Shown: positions 47,944 to 58,488 of the stretch, piece by piece
Layout of the letters: each line of letters starts with the position of its first letter
How positions within the stretch are numbered: position 1 is the first letter of the stretch
Source: Prochlorococcus marinus XMU1410
GTDB lineage: Bacteria > Cyanobacteriota > Cyanobacteriia > PCC-6307 > Cyanobiaceae
DNA length: 64,000 bases
Direction: 5' to 3'
Assembly: GCF_017696085.1 (NCBI RefSeq)
Contig: NZ_JAAORH010000003.1
Span: 496,001-560,000, forward strand
Program-made: the position numbers and the translations under genes
The notes under the pieces: model-generated
Database searches by the model: none
The model's input: only the letters and a program-made list of their open reading frames with translations
What the model was told of the DNA's origin: nothing

Positions 47944-49003
47944 GTGAATCGTATAAAATAGCGATTAATTCTTTTGTTGTTTCTATATCTATACATGCAT
48001 CTGTAATGCTTTTGCCAAACTGGAGATCTTCTTTTTTTAAAAGTTTTTGATTGCCTTCCTTCAAATGACTTTCAAGCATAACTCCTAAAATATTTTTTTC
48101 ACCATTACTAATTTGAGAAGCTACATTTTTTAGCACTTCCGACTGTTTTCGGAAATCTTTATTGGAATTTCCATGACTACAATCAATCATCACTTTATGG
48201 GGAAGATTACACTGCCTCAATTCCGCTGAAATTCTTTGTACATGATCACTTTCAAAATTTGGGCCTTTTGAACCGCCCCTTAAAACTATATGTCCATCTG
48301 GATTTCCTGTAGTATTAACTATAGAAGCCATTCCATTTTCATTTACACCTAAGAAGTGATGGGATTTTGAAGCTGACTGCATTGCATTAATTGCAGTAGT
48401 AAAAGAACCATCAGTTCCATTTTTAAAGCCTATAGGCATTGATAATCCTGATGCCATTTCTCTATGAGTTTGACTTTCTGTAGTCCGCGCACCTATTGCT
48501 GTCCAACTTATTAAATCGGCAATGTATTGAGGAACAATTGGATCCAGTAATTCTGTAGCAGAAGGTATGTCACGAGTTGCTAAATATGAAAGCAAACTTC
48601 TTGCCCTTCTTAAACCAGTATTAATATCATAAGAATCATCTAGATGAGGATCATTTATCAATCCCTTCCAGCCAATAGTTGTTCTTGGTTTTTCAAAATA
48701 TACCCTCATAATTATTTCTAATTTATCTTTATAAATTTCTCGAAATTTTTGAATATATTTTGAATATTCCTTTGCCGCCTCAAGATCATGAATTGAACAT
48801 GGACCCACTATTACTAAAAGCTTCTGATCATTGTGATGCAAAATATTTTGTATCGATCTTCTTGTTTTAGATACTGTATTAGCAGAGTCGTGATCTAAAG
48901 GTATATCATTATGTAATCTGCTTGGAGGTATTAATGGACGTGTTTCAAGAACATGTAAATCTGATGTCTTTTCTAAAGCTGAATTATTTGATGATGTCGT
49001 CAT
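47936..49003 (-). CDS. aroG: 3-deoxy-7-phosphoheptulonate (DAHP) synthase, class I
   Basis: First step of the shikimate pathway, joining phosphoenolpyruvate and erythrose 4-phosphate. The protein is the AroF/AroG/AroH type: LLVIVGPCSIHDLEAAKEYS, MRVYFEKPRTTIGWKGLIND, SWTAIGARTTESQTHREMAS, VMIDCSHGNSNKDFRKQ and GVMLESHLKEGNQ are all present. Length 355 residues. Which aromatic amino acid inhibits it cannot be told. It diverges from acnB across a 97-base gap. It may alternatively be annotated aroF. Confidence 0.95.
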   Translation of the reverse strand: MTTSSNNSALEKTSDLHVLETRPLIPPSRLHNDIPLDHDSANTVSKTRRSIQNILHHNDQKLLVIVGPCSIHDLEAAKEYSKYIQKFREIYKDKLEIIMRVYFEKPRTTIGWKGLINDPHLDDSYDINTGLRRARSLLSYLATRDIPSATELLDPIVPQYIADLISWTAIGARTTESQTHREMASGLSMPIGFKNGTDGSFTTAINAMQSASKSHHFLGVNENGMASIVNTTGNPDGHIVLRGGSKGPNFESDHVQRISAELRQCNLPHKVMIDCSHGNSNKDFRKQSEVLKNVASQISNGEKNILGVMLESHLKEGNQKLLKKEDLQFGKSITDACIDIETTKELIAILYDSLS

Positions 49004-49100
49004 TGATTAATTAAGAAGTTTGAATATTTAAAAAAGCATTTATGAATACTCTCCTTTTCAATATTAAAAATAACAATAGATTAGGCATTAAACCTTACTA

Positions 49101-51674
49101 ATGAAGAATTTGGAAACATTGCTAAAAGATTATGCAGATCATGTAGCTGAAAGAGCTGCCAAAGGTATACCTCCTTTACCTTTAAATGCTGAACAAACAA
49201 ATTGTATTACAAAATTATTAGAAGAAGATAGTACTTATGATTCATCTTATTTACTTGATTTACTAATAAATAGAGTACCCCCGGGAGTTGATGAAGCTGC
49301 TTACGTAAAAGCAAGCTGGCTTACGGCTATTGTTAATTCCGAAAAATATTGCAAATCAATTAATCCCGAAAAAGCAATTGAAATACTTGGAACAATGATA
49401 GGCGGATACAATGTAAATTCTTTGGTTGAAATACTTAAAGGAGAAAATAGTTTACTCGCAAAAAAAGCGGCAGAAGTTTTAAAAAATATTATTCTTGTGT
49501 ACGACTCGGCTAATGAAATTTATGAATTATCTCAAAATAATATTTATGCAAAAGAAGTTGTAAATAGTTGGGCAAATGCAGAATGGTTCATAAATAAAAA
49601 AGTTCTGGAGAAAGAGATTACTTGTTTAGTATTTAAAGTTGACGGTGAGACAAACACAGACGACTTATCTCCAGCTGTTCATGCAACCACACGCCCGGAT
49701 ATTCCAATGCATGCATTAGCAATGTTGGAATTTAAAAAACCTGATGGACTAAAGATTCTTGATAATTTAAAAAAACAAAATTTACCAATAGCTTATGTTG
49801 GAGATGTTGTTGGAACAGGAAGTTCTAGAAAATCTGCTATTAATTCACTCATTTGGCATATAGGAGAAGATATTGCTTTTGTTCCGAACAAAAAAACAGG
49901 TGGAATAATAATTGGCAGCAAAATAGCCCCAATTTTCTTCAATACTGCACAAGATTCAGGAGCTTTACCTATAGAAGCTGACGTATCTCAAATGAAAACA
50001 GGAGATATTATTAAAATATATCCCTATAAAGGCATTATTAAAAAAATTGAAAAAGATTCAAATACTGAAGAATTAATAAGCAAATTCGAGTTGTATCCAT
50101 CAACTCTTACTGATGAAATTCAAGCTGGCGGAAGAATTAATCTTATGATTGGAAGATCTCTTACGGACAAAATTAGAAACAAATTAGATTATCAACCAAG
50201 TGAAATATTTACTAGACCACAAAATCCAACCAAAAGTAGTGCCGGATTTACTCAAGCTCAAAAAATAGTAGGCAAAGCATGCGGTTTAGATGGAGTTAGG
50301 CCAGGAATGACCTGTGAGCCAATTATGACCACAGTTGGTAGTCAAGATACTACTGGGCCAATGACTAGAGATGAATTAAAAGAACTAGCTTGTTTAGGAT
50401 TTACTGCAGATTTAGTGATGCAAAGTTTTTGTCATACAGCTGCATATCCTAAACCAGTAGATCTACTTACCCATAAAGAATTACCTGATTTTATATCTCA
50501 AAGAGGTGGAGTAGCTCTTAAGCCTGGAGACGGCATCATTCATAGCTGGCTTAACAGAATGCTTCTCCCTGATACTGTTGGCACAGGTGGAGATAGTCAT
50601 ACAAGATTTCCTCTTGGCATTTCATTTCCTGGAGGCTCAGGCATTGTTGCATTTGCCGCTGCAATAGGATCAATGCCATTAAATATGCCAGAATCTGTGC
50701 TGGTTAAATTTAAGGGAGACTTATTACCAGGAATTACTCTTAGAGATTTAGTTAATGCAATCCCTCTCTTCGCAATTAAAAAAGGACTACTAACTGTTGA
50801 GAAAGAAAATAAGAAAAATATATTCAACGGGAAAATTATGGAAATTGAGGGATTACCAAACCTAAAACTTGAACAAGCTTTTGAACTTACTGATGCTACT
50901 GCAGAACGCTCATGCGCTGGTAGCACAATACTTTTATCCCAAGAAACTATTCAAGAATATTTAAAAAGCAATGTTTGCCTGCTAGAAAAAATGATTGAGA
51001 GCAATTATGAAGATTCAAAATCGATTTCAAGAAGAATAAATGATATGAAAAATTGGTTAAAAAAACCATCATTAGTTCAACCAGATTCAAACGCTCAGTA
51101 TGAAGAAATCATTGAAATTGATTTAGCAAAAGTAACACAACCTATAGTTGCTTGCCCTAATGATCCAGATAATGTAAAAGAAATCACTGATGTTGCAAAT
51201 ACAAATATTGACGAGGTTTTTATAGGTTCTTGCATGACAAATATTGGTCATTACAGGGCAGCTGCAAAAGTTCTTGAAGGAGTACAAAATTTAAAAGCTA
51301 AATTATGGATTTGTCCACCAACAAAGATGGATGAAGAAACTCTAAAAGCTGAAGGCTACTATAAAATATTTGAAGATTGTGGTGCAAGATTAGAGTTACC
51401 AGGCTGTTCTTTATGTATGGGAAATCAAGCTAGAGTTGATGAAGGTTCCGTAGTATTTTCTACCAGTACAAGAAATTTTGACAATAGACTTGGCAAGAAT
51501 GCGCAAGTATTTTTAGGGAGTGCAGAATTAGCAGCAGTTTGTGCACTGCTTGGGAAAATACCTGAAATAGAAGAATATCAGGATATTACTAAAAATAAAA
51601 TTAATCCATATTCAGATGAACTTTATCGCTATCTTCAATTTGATGAAATACACGATTTCAGCTTGACAAAGTAA
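49101..51674 (+). CDS. acnB: Aconitate hydratase B
   Basis: Bifunctional aconitase of the B type, interconverting citrate and isocitrate with a 4Fe-4S cluster. The N-terminal HEAT-like domain (residues 1-155) is specific to AcnB, then the swivelling domain (DGETNTDDLSPAVHATTRPD) and the three catalytic domains. Cluster cysteines are in FIGSCMTNIGHYR and LPGCSLCMGNQAR, and GGDSHTRFPLGISFPGGSG contributes substrate contacts. Length 857 residues, normal. The CLC gene follows 9 bases after. Confidence 0.96.
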   Translation: MKNLETLLKDYADHVAERAAKGIPPLPLNAEQTNCITKLLEEDSTYDSSYLLDLLINRVPPGVDEAAYVKASWLTAIVNSEKYCKSINPEKAIEILGTMIGGYNVNSLVEILKGENSLLAKKAAEVLKNIILVYDSANEIYELSQNNIYAKEVVNSWANAEWFINKKVLEKEITCLVFKVDGETNTDDLSPAVHATTRPDIPMHALAMLEFKKPDGLKILDNLKKQNLPIAYVGDVVGTGSSRKSAINSLIWHIGEDIAFVPNKKTGGIIIGSKIAPIFFNTAQDSGALPIEADVSQMKTGDIIKIYPYKGIIKKIEKDSNTEELISKFELYPSTLTDEIQAGGRINLMIGRSLTDKIRNKLDYQPSEIFTRPQNPTKSSAGFTQAQKIVGKACGLDGVRPGMTCEPIMTTVGSQDTTGPMTRDELKELACLGFTADLVMQSFCHTAAYPKPVDLLTHKELPDFISQRGGVALKPGDGIIHSWLNRMLLPDTVGTGGDSHTRFPLGISFPGGSGIVAFAAAIGSMPLNMPESVLVKFKGDLLPGITLRDLVNAIPLFAIKKGLLTVEKENKKNIFNGKIMEIEGLPNLKLEQAFELTDATAERSCAGSTILLSQETIQEYLKSNVCLLEKMIESNYEDSKSISRRINDMKNWLKKPSLVQPDSNAQYEEIIEIDLAKVTQPIVACPNDPDNVKEITDVANTNIDEVFIGSCMTNIGHYRAAAKVLEGVQNLKAKLWICPPTKMDEETLKAEGYYKIFEDCGARLELPGCSLCMGNQARVDEGSVVFSTSTRNFDNRLGKNAQVFLGSAELAAVCALLGKIPEIEEYQDITKNKINPYSDELYRYLQFDEIHDFSLTK

Positions 51675-51683
51675 TCATGGACA

Positions 51684-53042
51684 ATGCCAAACTTTATAAA
51701 AGATAATATTCAAAAAACAAGTAATAATTCTTCTCGTAGCATCAAAAAATTATTAAAACAAAGATCTCTAGTCGTTGCATTTTCGCTCTTATTAACAGGT
51801 CTAGGGGCTTCAATTACAAGCATATCTTTTAAAACTGGAATCTATTTTATTAATAATTGGAGATTAGCATTATTAGACCAATTCCCATCTATTGCGGTCT
51901 TACCTATTTTTGGAGCTCTAGGAGGAGCTATTGCAGGATATTTGATCAAAAATGTAGCACCTGCCGCAAAAGGTTCAGGTGTGAGTCAAATCATGGGTTT
52001 CTTAAGACATAAAAAAGTTCCAATGAATTTAAAAGTAGGATTAGTAAAGCTCATATCAGGAATTATTGCAATTGGTAGTGGATTCCCTTTAGGTCCAGAA
52101 GGTCCATCAGTGCAAATGGGAGGATCTGTAGCTTGGCAAATGGCCAAGTGGCTCAAAGCTCCTACAGCTTTCAGAAGAGTAATAGTAGCAGCAGGTGGTG
52201 GTGCTGGAATAGCTGCAGTATTTAGCGCTCCATTAGGAGGGTTTATCTATGCAATAGAGGAGTTATTAAACTCTGCTAGACCAGTAATTTTATTATTAGT
52301 AGTAATTACAACTTTTATTGCAGATTCATCTGCTGATATTATTCAAGCCTTAGGTTTAGATCCTAAAGCAGGAGGCTTTGATTTTAACCTAGGATTTTTG
52401 ATTCAAAAAGAATATGACCCATCAGTTTTTTTCTTACCTGTAGATTTTATTTACTTAGTTTTACTAGGAATAATTATTGGGATATTTGCAGAATTGTACA
52501 GCAGATATGTTTTGTTAATGCAAAATCTTGGAAAAAAGTGGTATAAAAATAAATTTGTTTTAAAAATGAGTATCTGTGGACTTATCTTAGGAAGTATCTA
52601 CTCTTTTTTACCCAGTACATTTCATAATTTAGATGAATTACAGAAAATAATAGCTGAACAAAATACAAGTATTGGAATTGCTTTATTAGCAGTTTTAGTA
52701 TTATTTATCACGACAGGTTTAGCTGCAGCATCCGGAGCTCCAGGAGGATTATTCTATCCAATGCTTACTTTAGGAGGGTCAATCGGACTAATAATGGGGA
52801 GCTGGGTGGAAATTGCTACAGGACATGCACCAAGTACATACATTTTTGCGGGAATGGGAGCTTTCGTAGCAGGATGTTCGCGAACGCCAATAACAGCAAT
52901 GTTTTTAGCTTTTGCTTTAACAAAAAATTTATTAATAATGAAACCTGTGTTAATCAGCTGCATTGCCAGTTTCTTGGTAGCAAGAGCTTTTAATGAAGAA
53001 TCAATTTATGAAAGACAAATACAAATAGAATTAGAAGACTAA
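51684..53042 (+). CDS. CLC family anion channel / H+ exchanger
   Basis: Membrane protein of 452 residues with the CLC topology and no C-terminal CBS domains. Compared with Escherichia coli ClC-ec1 (from memory), the filter motifs are KGSGVSQI (GSGIP in ec1) at 97-101, LGPEGPSV (GREGP) with gate Glu139, and GGLFYPML (GIFAP). The proton glutamate (Glu203 in ec1) corresponds to Glu192 in YAIEELL, which suggests exchange rather than channel activity. Helix R and its tyrosine are not clearly identified. It is 9 bases downstream of acnB. The transported anion is unknown. Confidence 0.9.
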   Translation: MPNFIKDNIQKTSNNSSRSIKKLLKQRSLVVAFSLLLTGLGASITSISFKTGIYFINNWRLALLDQFPSIAVLPIFGALGGAIAGYLIKNVAPAAKGSGVSQIMGFLRHKKVPMNLKVGLVKLISGIIAIGSGFPLGPEGPSVQMGGSVAWQMAKWLKAPTAFRRVIVAAGGGAGIAAVFSAPLGGFIYAIEELLNSARPVILLLVVITTFIADSSADIIQALGLDPKAGGFDFNLGFLIQKEYDPSVFFLPVDFIYLVLLGIIIGIFAELYSRYVLLMQNLGKKWYKNKFVLKMSICGLILGSIYSFLPSTFHNLDELQKIIAEQNTSIGIALLAVLVLFITTGLAAASGAPGGLFYPMLTLGGSIGLIMGSWVEIATGHAPSTYIFAGMGAFVAGCSRTPITAMFLAFALTKNLLIMKPVLISCIASFLVARAFNEESIYERQIQIELED

Positions 53043-53052
53043 GAAACTATCT

Positions 53053-53907
53053 TCAATCAAAAACAGCAGTTTTGCTGTTATAGACAAATACTTGATGATT
53101 TAGATGTAATCTAACTGCTCTTGCTAAAGCTATTCTTTCAATATCTCTTCCTTTTCTAATCAAATCATCAACTTCATCCCTATGACTTACATTAACTGTA
53201 CATTGCTCTATTATCGGGCCTTCATCAAGATCTTCAGTAACATAGTGAGCAGTAGCACCGATTAATTTAACACCTCTCTTCCATGCTCTATGATATGGTT
53301 GCCCGCCCTTAAATGCAGGTAAGAAAGAATGATGAATATTTATTATTGAAGAAAACTTTTTTAAAAAAGAGTCACTCAAAATTTGCATATATTTGGCTAA
53401 TACAACAAGATCAATTTCATATTCTTTTAGTAAATTTAAAAATTGATCTTCAACAATAGTTTTATCAGTTTTAAGGGTATCAATATGGAAAAATTTTGCA
53501 TTAAAGTCGTTTGCAATATTTTCAAGATGGGAATGATTTGAAATTATTAAAGGAACTTTCATTTTGAGTTCTCCATTTCTTACTCGCCAAAGTAAATCAA
53601 TCAAACAATGATTTTGTTTACTCACGAAAATTGCAACATTTGGAATTTCATCAGAATAATTTACGTTAAATTGTCCATTTACTTCATCTGCAATTTTTTC
53701 AAATTCTTTATAAATTTCATCCCTATTAAATGATTCATTGTTACTATTCCATTCAATTCGACTAAGAAACAAACCTGCATCTTGATCTGTATGATGATCA
53801 GAATGTTTTATGTTGCCACCGTAATTTGAAATCCAACTTGTAAGTAAGCTTACAAGGCCAGGACGATCGGGACAAACAATTTTGAATATAATTGAAGGAT
53901 GTTCCAA
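53053..53907 (-). CDS. purU: Formyltetrahydrofolate deformylase
   Basis: Hydrolyses 10-formyltetrahydrofolate to formate and tetrahydrofolate. The N-terminal ACT domain (residues 1-80: FKIVCPDRPGLVSLLTSWIS) is typical of PurU, and the C-terminal formyltransferase-like domain has INIHHSFLPAFKGGQPYHRA, then GATAHYVTEDLDEGPIIEQ with the catalytic Asp. Length 284 residues. In a cell with glycine cleavage it can balance one-carbon units. It is convergent to the CLC gene (10 bases) and divergent from the ThiO-like gene (48 bases). Confidence 0.95.
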   Translation of the reverse strand: MEHPSIIFKIVCPDRPGLVSLLTSWISNYGGNIKHSDHHTDQDAGLFLSRIEWNSNNESFNRDEIYKEFEKIADEVNGQFNVNYSDEIPNVAIFVSKQNHCLIDLLWRVRNGELKMKVPLIISNHSHLENIANDFNAKFFHIDTLKTDKTIVEDQFLNLLKEYEIDLVVLAKYMQILSDSFLKKFSSIINIHHSFLPAFKGGQPYHRAWKRGVKLIGATAHYVTEDLDEGPIIEQCTVNVSHRDEVDDLIRKGRDIERIALARAVRLHLNHQVFVYNSKTAVFD

Positions 53908-53955
53908 AAAATCTTTAACTATTAAGTCAAATAACCAAGTATATCTAATATATCA

Positions 53956-55038
53956 ATGAAAAGCTTAAAAGAAAATTTTCAAAAAGCAAACATAGTTATT
54001 ATTGGATCAGGGATTATTGGAAAATTTAACGCCTTAGAATTATCAGAATTAGGTTTCCATGTAACGATAATAGATCCAACTCAACTCCAAAATAGTAGCA
54101 ATGCAGCTTTAGGCTTGCTAATGGGTAATATGTATCAAAAAAGAAGGGGTAGAAGCTGGGATCTCAGGAAGAAAAGCATGGAATTATGGCCACAATGGAT
54201 TACGTTCCTACAAAAATTTAATTATGAATTAAATATCGAAAAACCATTAATACAACTAACTACTAATGAAGAAAAGTTTAAAAAATTAGAGAAATTTGTT
54301 TATGAAAATAATGATCCAACGTTACTAATTTTAAAAAAAGACTCAATATTAATCAAGAATATAAATAAAGCCTTCCAAACAAAAAATATAAAAGGAATGA
54401 TCTCCTTCGAAGATGGAAGAATAAATGCTTTATCGTTACTTCAAACATTAGATAAATATCTAAAACATAAAAAAGTAAATTATTTAAAAGGAGAAATAAT
54501 AAAAATACGAAAATCAAACAATCAATGGATTTCTACAACAAGGAAAAATGAAAATATCAAATCTGATATGGTTATTTTGTGTAATTCACTAAAAGCGATT
54601 GATTTAATAGATAGTCGATCTCACAACATCAAATTAAAGCCTGTTTTAGGTCAAGCTATGGAAATTAAGATTAATAATGCAGAAGTTGATTTATTATCGC
54701 TGCCAAAACAATTCAATATAAATGGTAAAAATATAATTCCAAAATCAAAAAATAAGCTAATTATTGGATCAACTGACGAATATAGTACTAAGCCAGAAAA
54801 AAATACATTCGAAAACCTCACAAATTTTCTTGATAAAAAACCAAATTGGCTGGAGAAAGGAAAAATTTCTAAAAAATGGTACGGAATTAGGTCAAGACCA
54901 GATGGTGAGCCTTCACCAATAATGAAAAATCTTGAAGATGGACTAATTATATGTACAGGTTTTTATAAAAATGGGATTTTACTGGCTCCCGCTTGTTCTA
55001 AATGGGTTGCTAATGAAATTAAAAATTACCTTTACTAA
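53956..55038 (+). CDS. FAD-dependent oxidoreductase, D-amino-acid/glycine oxidase type
   Basis: Dinucleotide-binding flavoprotein of the DAO family: [20 protein letters not shown] near the N terminus and [20 protein letters not shown] soon after. [12 protein letters not shown] with [19 protein letters not shown] at the C terminus is the usual FAD-closing block, where ThiO-type glycine oxidases have a similar G-x-x-x-N-G-I/L sequence. Length 360 residues. It may be ThiO, which provides the glycine imine for ThiG, and thiG is in the window at 9236; the assignment is by homology only. It overlaps the convergent dnaK gene by 4 bases. Confidence 0.75.
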   Translation: MKSLKENFQKANIVIIGSGIIGKFNALELSELGFHVTIIDPTQLQNSSNAALGLLMGNMYQKRRGRSWDLRKKSMELWPQWITFLQKFNYELNIEKPLIQLTTNEEKFKKLEKFVYENNDPTLLILKKDSILIKNINKAFQTKNIKGMISFEDGRINALSLLQTLDKYLKHKKVNYLKGEIIKIRKSNNQWISTTRKNENIKSDMVILCNSLKAIDLIDSRSHNIKLKPVLGQAMEIKINNAEVDLLSLPKQFNINGKNIIPKSKNKLIIGSTDEYSTKPEKNTFENLTNFLDKKPNWLEKGKISKKWYGIRSRPDGEPSPIMKNLEDGLIICTGFYKNGILLAPACSKWVANEIKNYLY

Positions 55039-56942
55039 TCTTTTGTTTCAGTGAAGTCTGCATCAATTACATCATCTCCACCTTTTTCATTTGAATCACT
55101 CTGATCAGGACCGCCTGCTGCACCAGGAGATGGTGGCTGATTGCCTGGTTGCTGATAAACAGATGAACCAACTGCATAAAGTTCTTGCTGGAGTTCTTCA
55201 AGAAGTTTTTTCATTGATTCATAATCTTCTTTTGAAGTTGCTTCTTTTAAAGCATTACTTTTTTCTTCAACTTTAGACTTTGCTGCAGCATCAATTTTTT
55301 CTCCTAACTCACCAAGTTGCTTTTCTGTCTGGTAGACAAGTGTTTCAGCTTGATTTTTTAAATCAATTTTTTCTCTTTTTTCTTTATCTGCAGATGCATT
55401 TGATTCAGCATCTTTTACCATTTTTTCTACTTCATTATCAGATAAAGTAGAGGCACCAGTGATAGAAATACTTTGTTCTTTTCCGCTTCCTTTATCTTTT
55501 GCAGTAACACTAAGAATTCCATTTGCATCGATATCGAATGTAACTTCAATTTGCGGCACGCCTCTTGGTGCTGAAGGTATACCATCCAATCTGAAAGTTC
55601 CTAGGCTTTTATTATCAGAAGCCATTTCTCTTTCACCTTGTAAAACGTGAATTTCAACATTTGTTTGACCATCAACGGCAGTTGAATATGTTTCAGATTT
55701 CTTAGTAGGTACTGTGGTATTTCGATTTATCATTTTTGTCATTACTCCCCCTAAAGTCTCTACACCTAAAGAAAGTGGTGTTACGTCAAGCAATAATATA
55801 TCTTTAACCTCTCCTGCCAAAACTCCTCCCTGAATTGCAGCTCCAACAGCTACTACCTCATCTGGATTAACAGTTTGATTTGGTTCCTTACCAATTATTT
55901 TTTTTACTAGATCTAAGACAGCAGGTATTCTAGATGAGCCTCCCACCATAACAACTTCATCAATTTCACTAGTAGAAATTTTTGCATCACTTATAGCTCT
56001 CTCAACTGGAGTCTTACATCTATCAATTAAAGAAGCTGCTAATTCCTCGAACTTTGCTCTAGTAAGGTTCAAATCCAAATGTTTTGGTCCTTCGGGCGTC
56101 GCTGTAATAAAAGGTAAATTTATTTCACTTTGCGTAGCATTTGAGAGCTCTATTTTTGCTTTTTCTGCAGCTTCAGTCAATCTTTGTAAAGCTTGCTTAT
56201 CTTGTCTGAGATCAATTCCCTCATTGGATTTAAAAGTATTTGCTAAGTGATCTACTATGCATCTATCAAAATCATCACCACCTAAATGTGTATCTCCAGA
56301 TGTAGATAGAACTTCAGTAACTCCATCACCAGCTTCAATAACTGATACATCAAATGTTCCTCCTCCTAAATCAAAAACAAGAATTTTTTCATTTTCTTTA
56401 TCCAAACCATATGCCAATGCCGCAGCTGTTGGCTCATTAACAATTCTGAGAACTTCTAAACCTGCAATCTTTCCAGCATCTTTCGTAGCCTGTCTTTGGG
56501 AATCATTAAAATAAGCTGGAACTGTAATTACAGCCTGTGTAACTTTGTCACCAAGATATTTACCTGCGTCATCTGCTAACTTTCTTAAAACTTGAGAACT
56601 TACCTCTTCAGGAGAAAACTGTTTATCCAGAATAGGACATTTTAATTTGACACTAGAACCAGATTTTTCAACAGAATAACTAACTTCTTTAGATTCTTCA
56701 TTAACTTCATCAACTCTTCTACCAACAAAACGTTTTGCAGAATAAAAAGTATTTTCGGGGTTCATTACAGCTTGTCTTTTTGCTATTTGTCCAACAAGCT
56801 GATCTTGATTTTTTGTATATGCGACAACTGATGGAGTAGTTCTGAAACCCTCAGCATTTGCTATTACAGTAGGCTTACCACCTTCCATTACAGCGACACA
56901 ACTATTAGTTGTTCCTAAATCAATTCCTACTACCTTACCCAT
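55035..56942 (-). CDS. dnaK: Chaperone protein DnaK
   Basis: Hsp70 ATPase chaperone. The start is the ATG at 56942, giving 635 residues and the universal [20 protein letters not shown]. Nucleotide-binding motifs include [51 protein letters not shown] and [13 protein letters not shown]. The substrate domain begins near [17 protein letters not shown], and the protein ends with [13 protein letters not shown], the bacterial DnaK tail. Of the cyanobacterial paralogues it most resembles DnaK2. It diverges from aroE. No CIRCE inverted repeat is seen in the 117-base gap 56943-57059. Confidence 0.96.
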   Translation of the reverse strand: MGKVVGIDLGTTNSCVAVMEGGKPTVIANAEGFRTTPSVVAYTKNQDQLVGQIAKRQAVMNPENTFYSAKRFVGRRVDEVNEESKEVSYSVEKSGSSVKLKCPILDKQFSPEEVSSQVLRKLADDAGKYLGDKVTQAVITVPAYFNDSQRQATKDAGKIAGLEVLRIVNEPTAAALAYGLDKENEKILVFDLGGGTFDVSVIEAGDGVTEVLSTSGDTHLGGDDFDRCIVDHLANTFKSNEGIDLRQDKQALQRLTEAAEKAKIELSNATQSEINLPFITATPEGPKHLDLNLTRAKFEELAASLIDRCKTPVERAISDAKISTSEIDEVVMVGGSSRIPAVLDLVKKIIGKEPNQTVNPDEVVAVGAAIQGGVLAGEVKDILLLDVTPLSLGVETLGGVMTKMINRNTTVPTKKSETYSTAVDGQTNVEIHVLQGEREMASDNKSLGTFRLDGIPSAPRGVPQIEVTFDIDANGILSVTAKDKGSGKEQSISITGASTLSDNEVEKMVKDAESNASADKEKREKIDLKNQAETLVYQTEKQLGELGEKIDAAAKSKVEEKSNALKEATSKEDYESMKKLLEELQQELYAVGSSVYQQPGNQPPSPGAAGGPDQSDSNEKGGDDVIDADFTETKD

Positions 56943-57059
56943 GGGTAAACTCTTTATGTTTGTTATTCTCCATAATCGGTCATTGACGTCATTATTGTTA
57001 CTCAAAGACGGGGTGTGGTTCCCGAACAGACCATTACTTTTAAGGTTAGAATTCTAAAT

Positions 57060-57920
57060 ATGATTTCAAGTAAGACATCTTTCATCGCATTAATTGGCAA
57101 TCCAGTAAGCCATTCTTTGTCTCCGATTATGCAAAATGCTGCCCTTCAATATTTAGGCTTAGATTTAATCTATATTGCTGTACCCTGTAAAGATGAAGAT
57201 CTAGAATTGGTTCTAAATTCTTTTAAAAAAATTAATTGCAAAGGTTTAAACATTACGATTCCACACAAAGAAAAAGTATTTAAGCTTTGTAGTGAAATCT
57301 CCCCTATTGCTAACAAACTTAAAGCAATTAATACCCTGAAATTAAATTCTGAAAAAAAATGGAGCGCAACTAATACCGATGTAGAGGGATTTATTTATCC
57401 ATTAAAAAATTTAAACTTAGGGAAAAAAAAGTCAATTGTCCTTGGCTCAGGGGGTGCAGCAAGGTCTGTTATTCAAGGTTTAATAAATTTAAATCTTTCA
57501 ACAATTTCAGTAATTTCACGTAACAAATCATCACTAGATGAATTAATAAAAAACTTTGATAATCAAATTCAAATACAGGGTTTATTGAATAGTGATAATC
57601 AAGCCCAAATTTTAATTCGGGAAGCTGATTTGATTGTAAATACAACACCAGCAGGGATGAAAACAACTAAATATGAAAATAATATAATGCCATATGGCCA
57701 AGCATTTTGGAGATCTCTCAACTCGCAAACAATTGTTTACGATTTAATATACAATCCTGCCCCAACTACTTTATTGAAATTTAGCGCCAAAAAAGGATGC
57801 ATGACTATAGATGGTTTGGAAATGCTTGTTGCCCAAGGAATAAAATCATTATCATTTTGGACAGATGGTTTAGAAGTACCTTTTAATATAATGAATGACG
57901 CACTAAAAAAATATCTTTAA
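57060..57920 (+). CDS. aroE: Shikimate dehydrogenase
   Basis: NADPH-dependent reduction of 3-dehydroshikimate. FIALIGNPVSHSLSPIMQNA holds the SxSxSP shikimate site, INITIPHKEKVF is the catalytic lysine region, SATNTDVEGFIYPL follows, and IVLGSGGAARSVIQGL is the NADP-binding loop. I start at ATG 57060 (286 residues, matching the family); an in-frame GTG at 57015 would add 15 residues. It lies between dnaK (divergent) and rpsF. Confidence 0.94.
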   Translation: MISSKTSFIALIGNPVSHSLSPIMQNAALQYLGLDLIYIAVPCKDEDLELVLNSFKKINCKGLNITIPHKEKVFKLCSEISPIANKLKAINTLKLNSEKKWSATNTDVEGFIYPLKNLNLGKKKSIVLGSGGAARSVIQGLINLNLSTISVISRNKSSLDELIKNFDNQIQIQGLLNSDNQAQILIREADLIVNTTPAGMKTTKYENNIMPYGQAFWRSLNSQTIVYDLIYNPAPTTLLKFSAKKGCMTIDGLEMLVAQGIKSLSFWTDGLEVPFNIMNDALKKYL

Positions 57921-57980
57921 AAAATGATCTTATTTGTCTAGAAATTGCCTATCGTATTGTATCGTAAGTAATGAACAGAC

Positions 57981-58003
57981 GCTCATCACATGAATTTATG
58001 AGC
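57981..58003 (+). promoter_or_regulatory. Hairpin in the rpsF leader
   Basis: GCTCAT at 57981-57986 and ATGAGC at 57998-58003 form a 6-base-pair stem with an 11-base loop, ending 20 bases before the rpsF ATG at 58024 and 8 before the TTG at 58012. It could influence translation of rpsF. It does not clearly match the known S6:S18-binding leader motif. Confidence 0.35.
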
Positions 58004-58023
58004 CAAAGACCTTGTCTGAAACT

Positions 58024-58485
58024 ATGAACGATCAACAATCTTATTACGAAACCATGTATATCCTCCGCCCAGACATTGCGGAAGATGAAGTAACTAATCA
58101 CATTAATAAATACAACAAGCTTTTAGAAGAATTTGGCGGTACTATTCTTGATAGTCAAATGAGAGGTAAGAGAAGATTAGCTTATCAAATAGCAAAACAT
58201 AGAGAAGGTATTTACGTGCAACTAAGTCATCAAGGAGATGGGCAACATATTTTCAAAATTGAAAAGGCAATGAGATTAGGTGAAGATGTTATTAGATACA
58301 TGACTGTTAAACAGGAAGGTCCTTTACCAACCCCAAGACCTTCGAATAAGAGTACATCTCAATCAGAGAATAAAGATAATCCAGATGCGAAAGTTGAATC
58401 TAAAGAAAAACAACCAGTAGCAAGCGCAGATACTTCAACTTATAGCAAAGATGATGCTGAAACAAAAGAAAATGTAGAATCTTAA
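58024..58485 (+). CDS. rpsF: 30S ribosomal protein S6 with extended C-terminal tail
   Basis: Small-subunit platform protein that pairs with S18. The fold region is [40 protein letters not shown] and [14 protein letters not shown]. The core ends near residue 100; about 50 further residues ([20 protein letters not shown], then acidic and Ser/Thr-rich to ETKENVES) form a disordered tail absent from many S6 proteins. I start at ATG 58024 (153 residues); TTG at 58012 would add four. Ribosome binding site is poor. rpsR is not adjacent. It converges on argG with a 3-base gap. Confidence 0.94.
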   Translation: MNDQQSYYETMYILRPDIAEDEVTNHINKYNKLLEEFGGTILDSQMRGKRRLAYQIAKHREGIYVQLSHQGDGQHIFKIEKAMRLGEDVIRYMTVKQEGPLPTPRPSNKSTSQSENKDNPDAKVESKEKQPVASADTSTYSKDDAETKENVES

Positions 58486-58488
58486 GTG

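Noticed and set aside
56943..57005. In-frame N-terminal extension of DnaK (21 residues)
   Set aside because: DnaK proteins start at [12 protein letters not shown]; the extra residues lie in the aroE-dnaK gap and do not resemble the family. The 8-base palindrome TGACGTCA in this gap (56984-56991) was also seen, but nothing ties it to a regulator.
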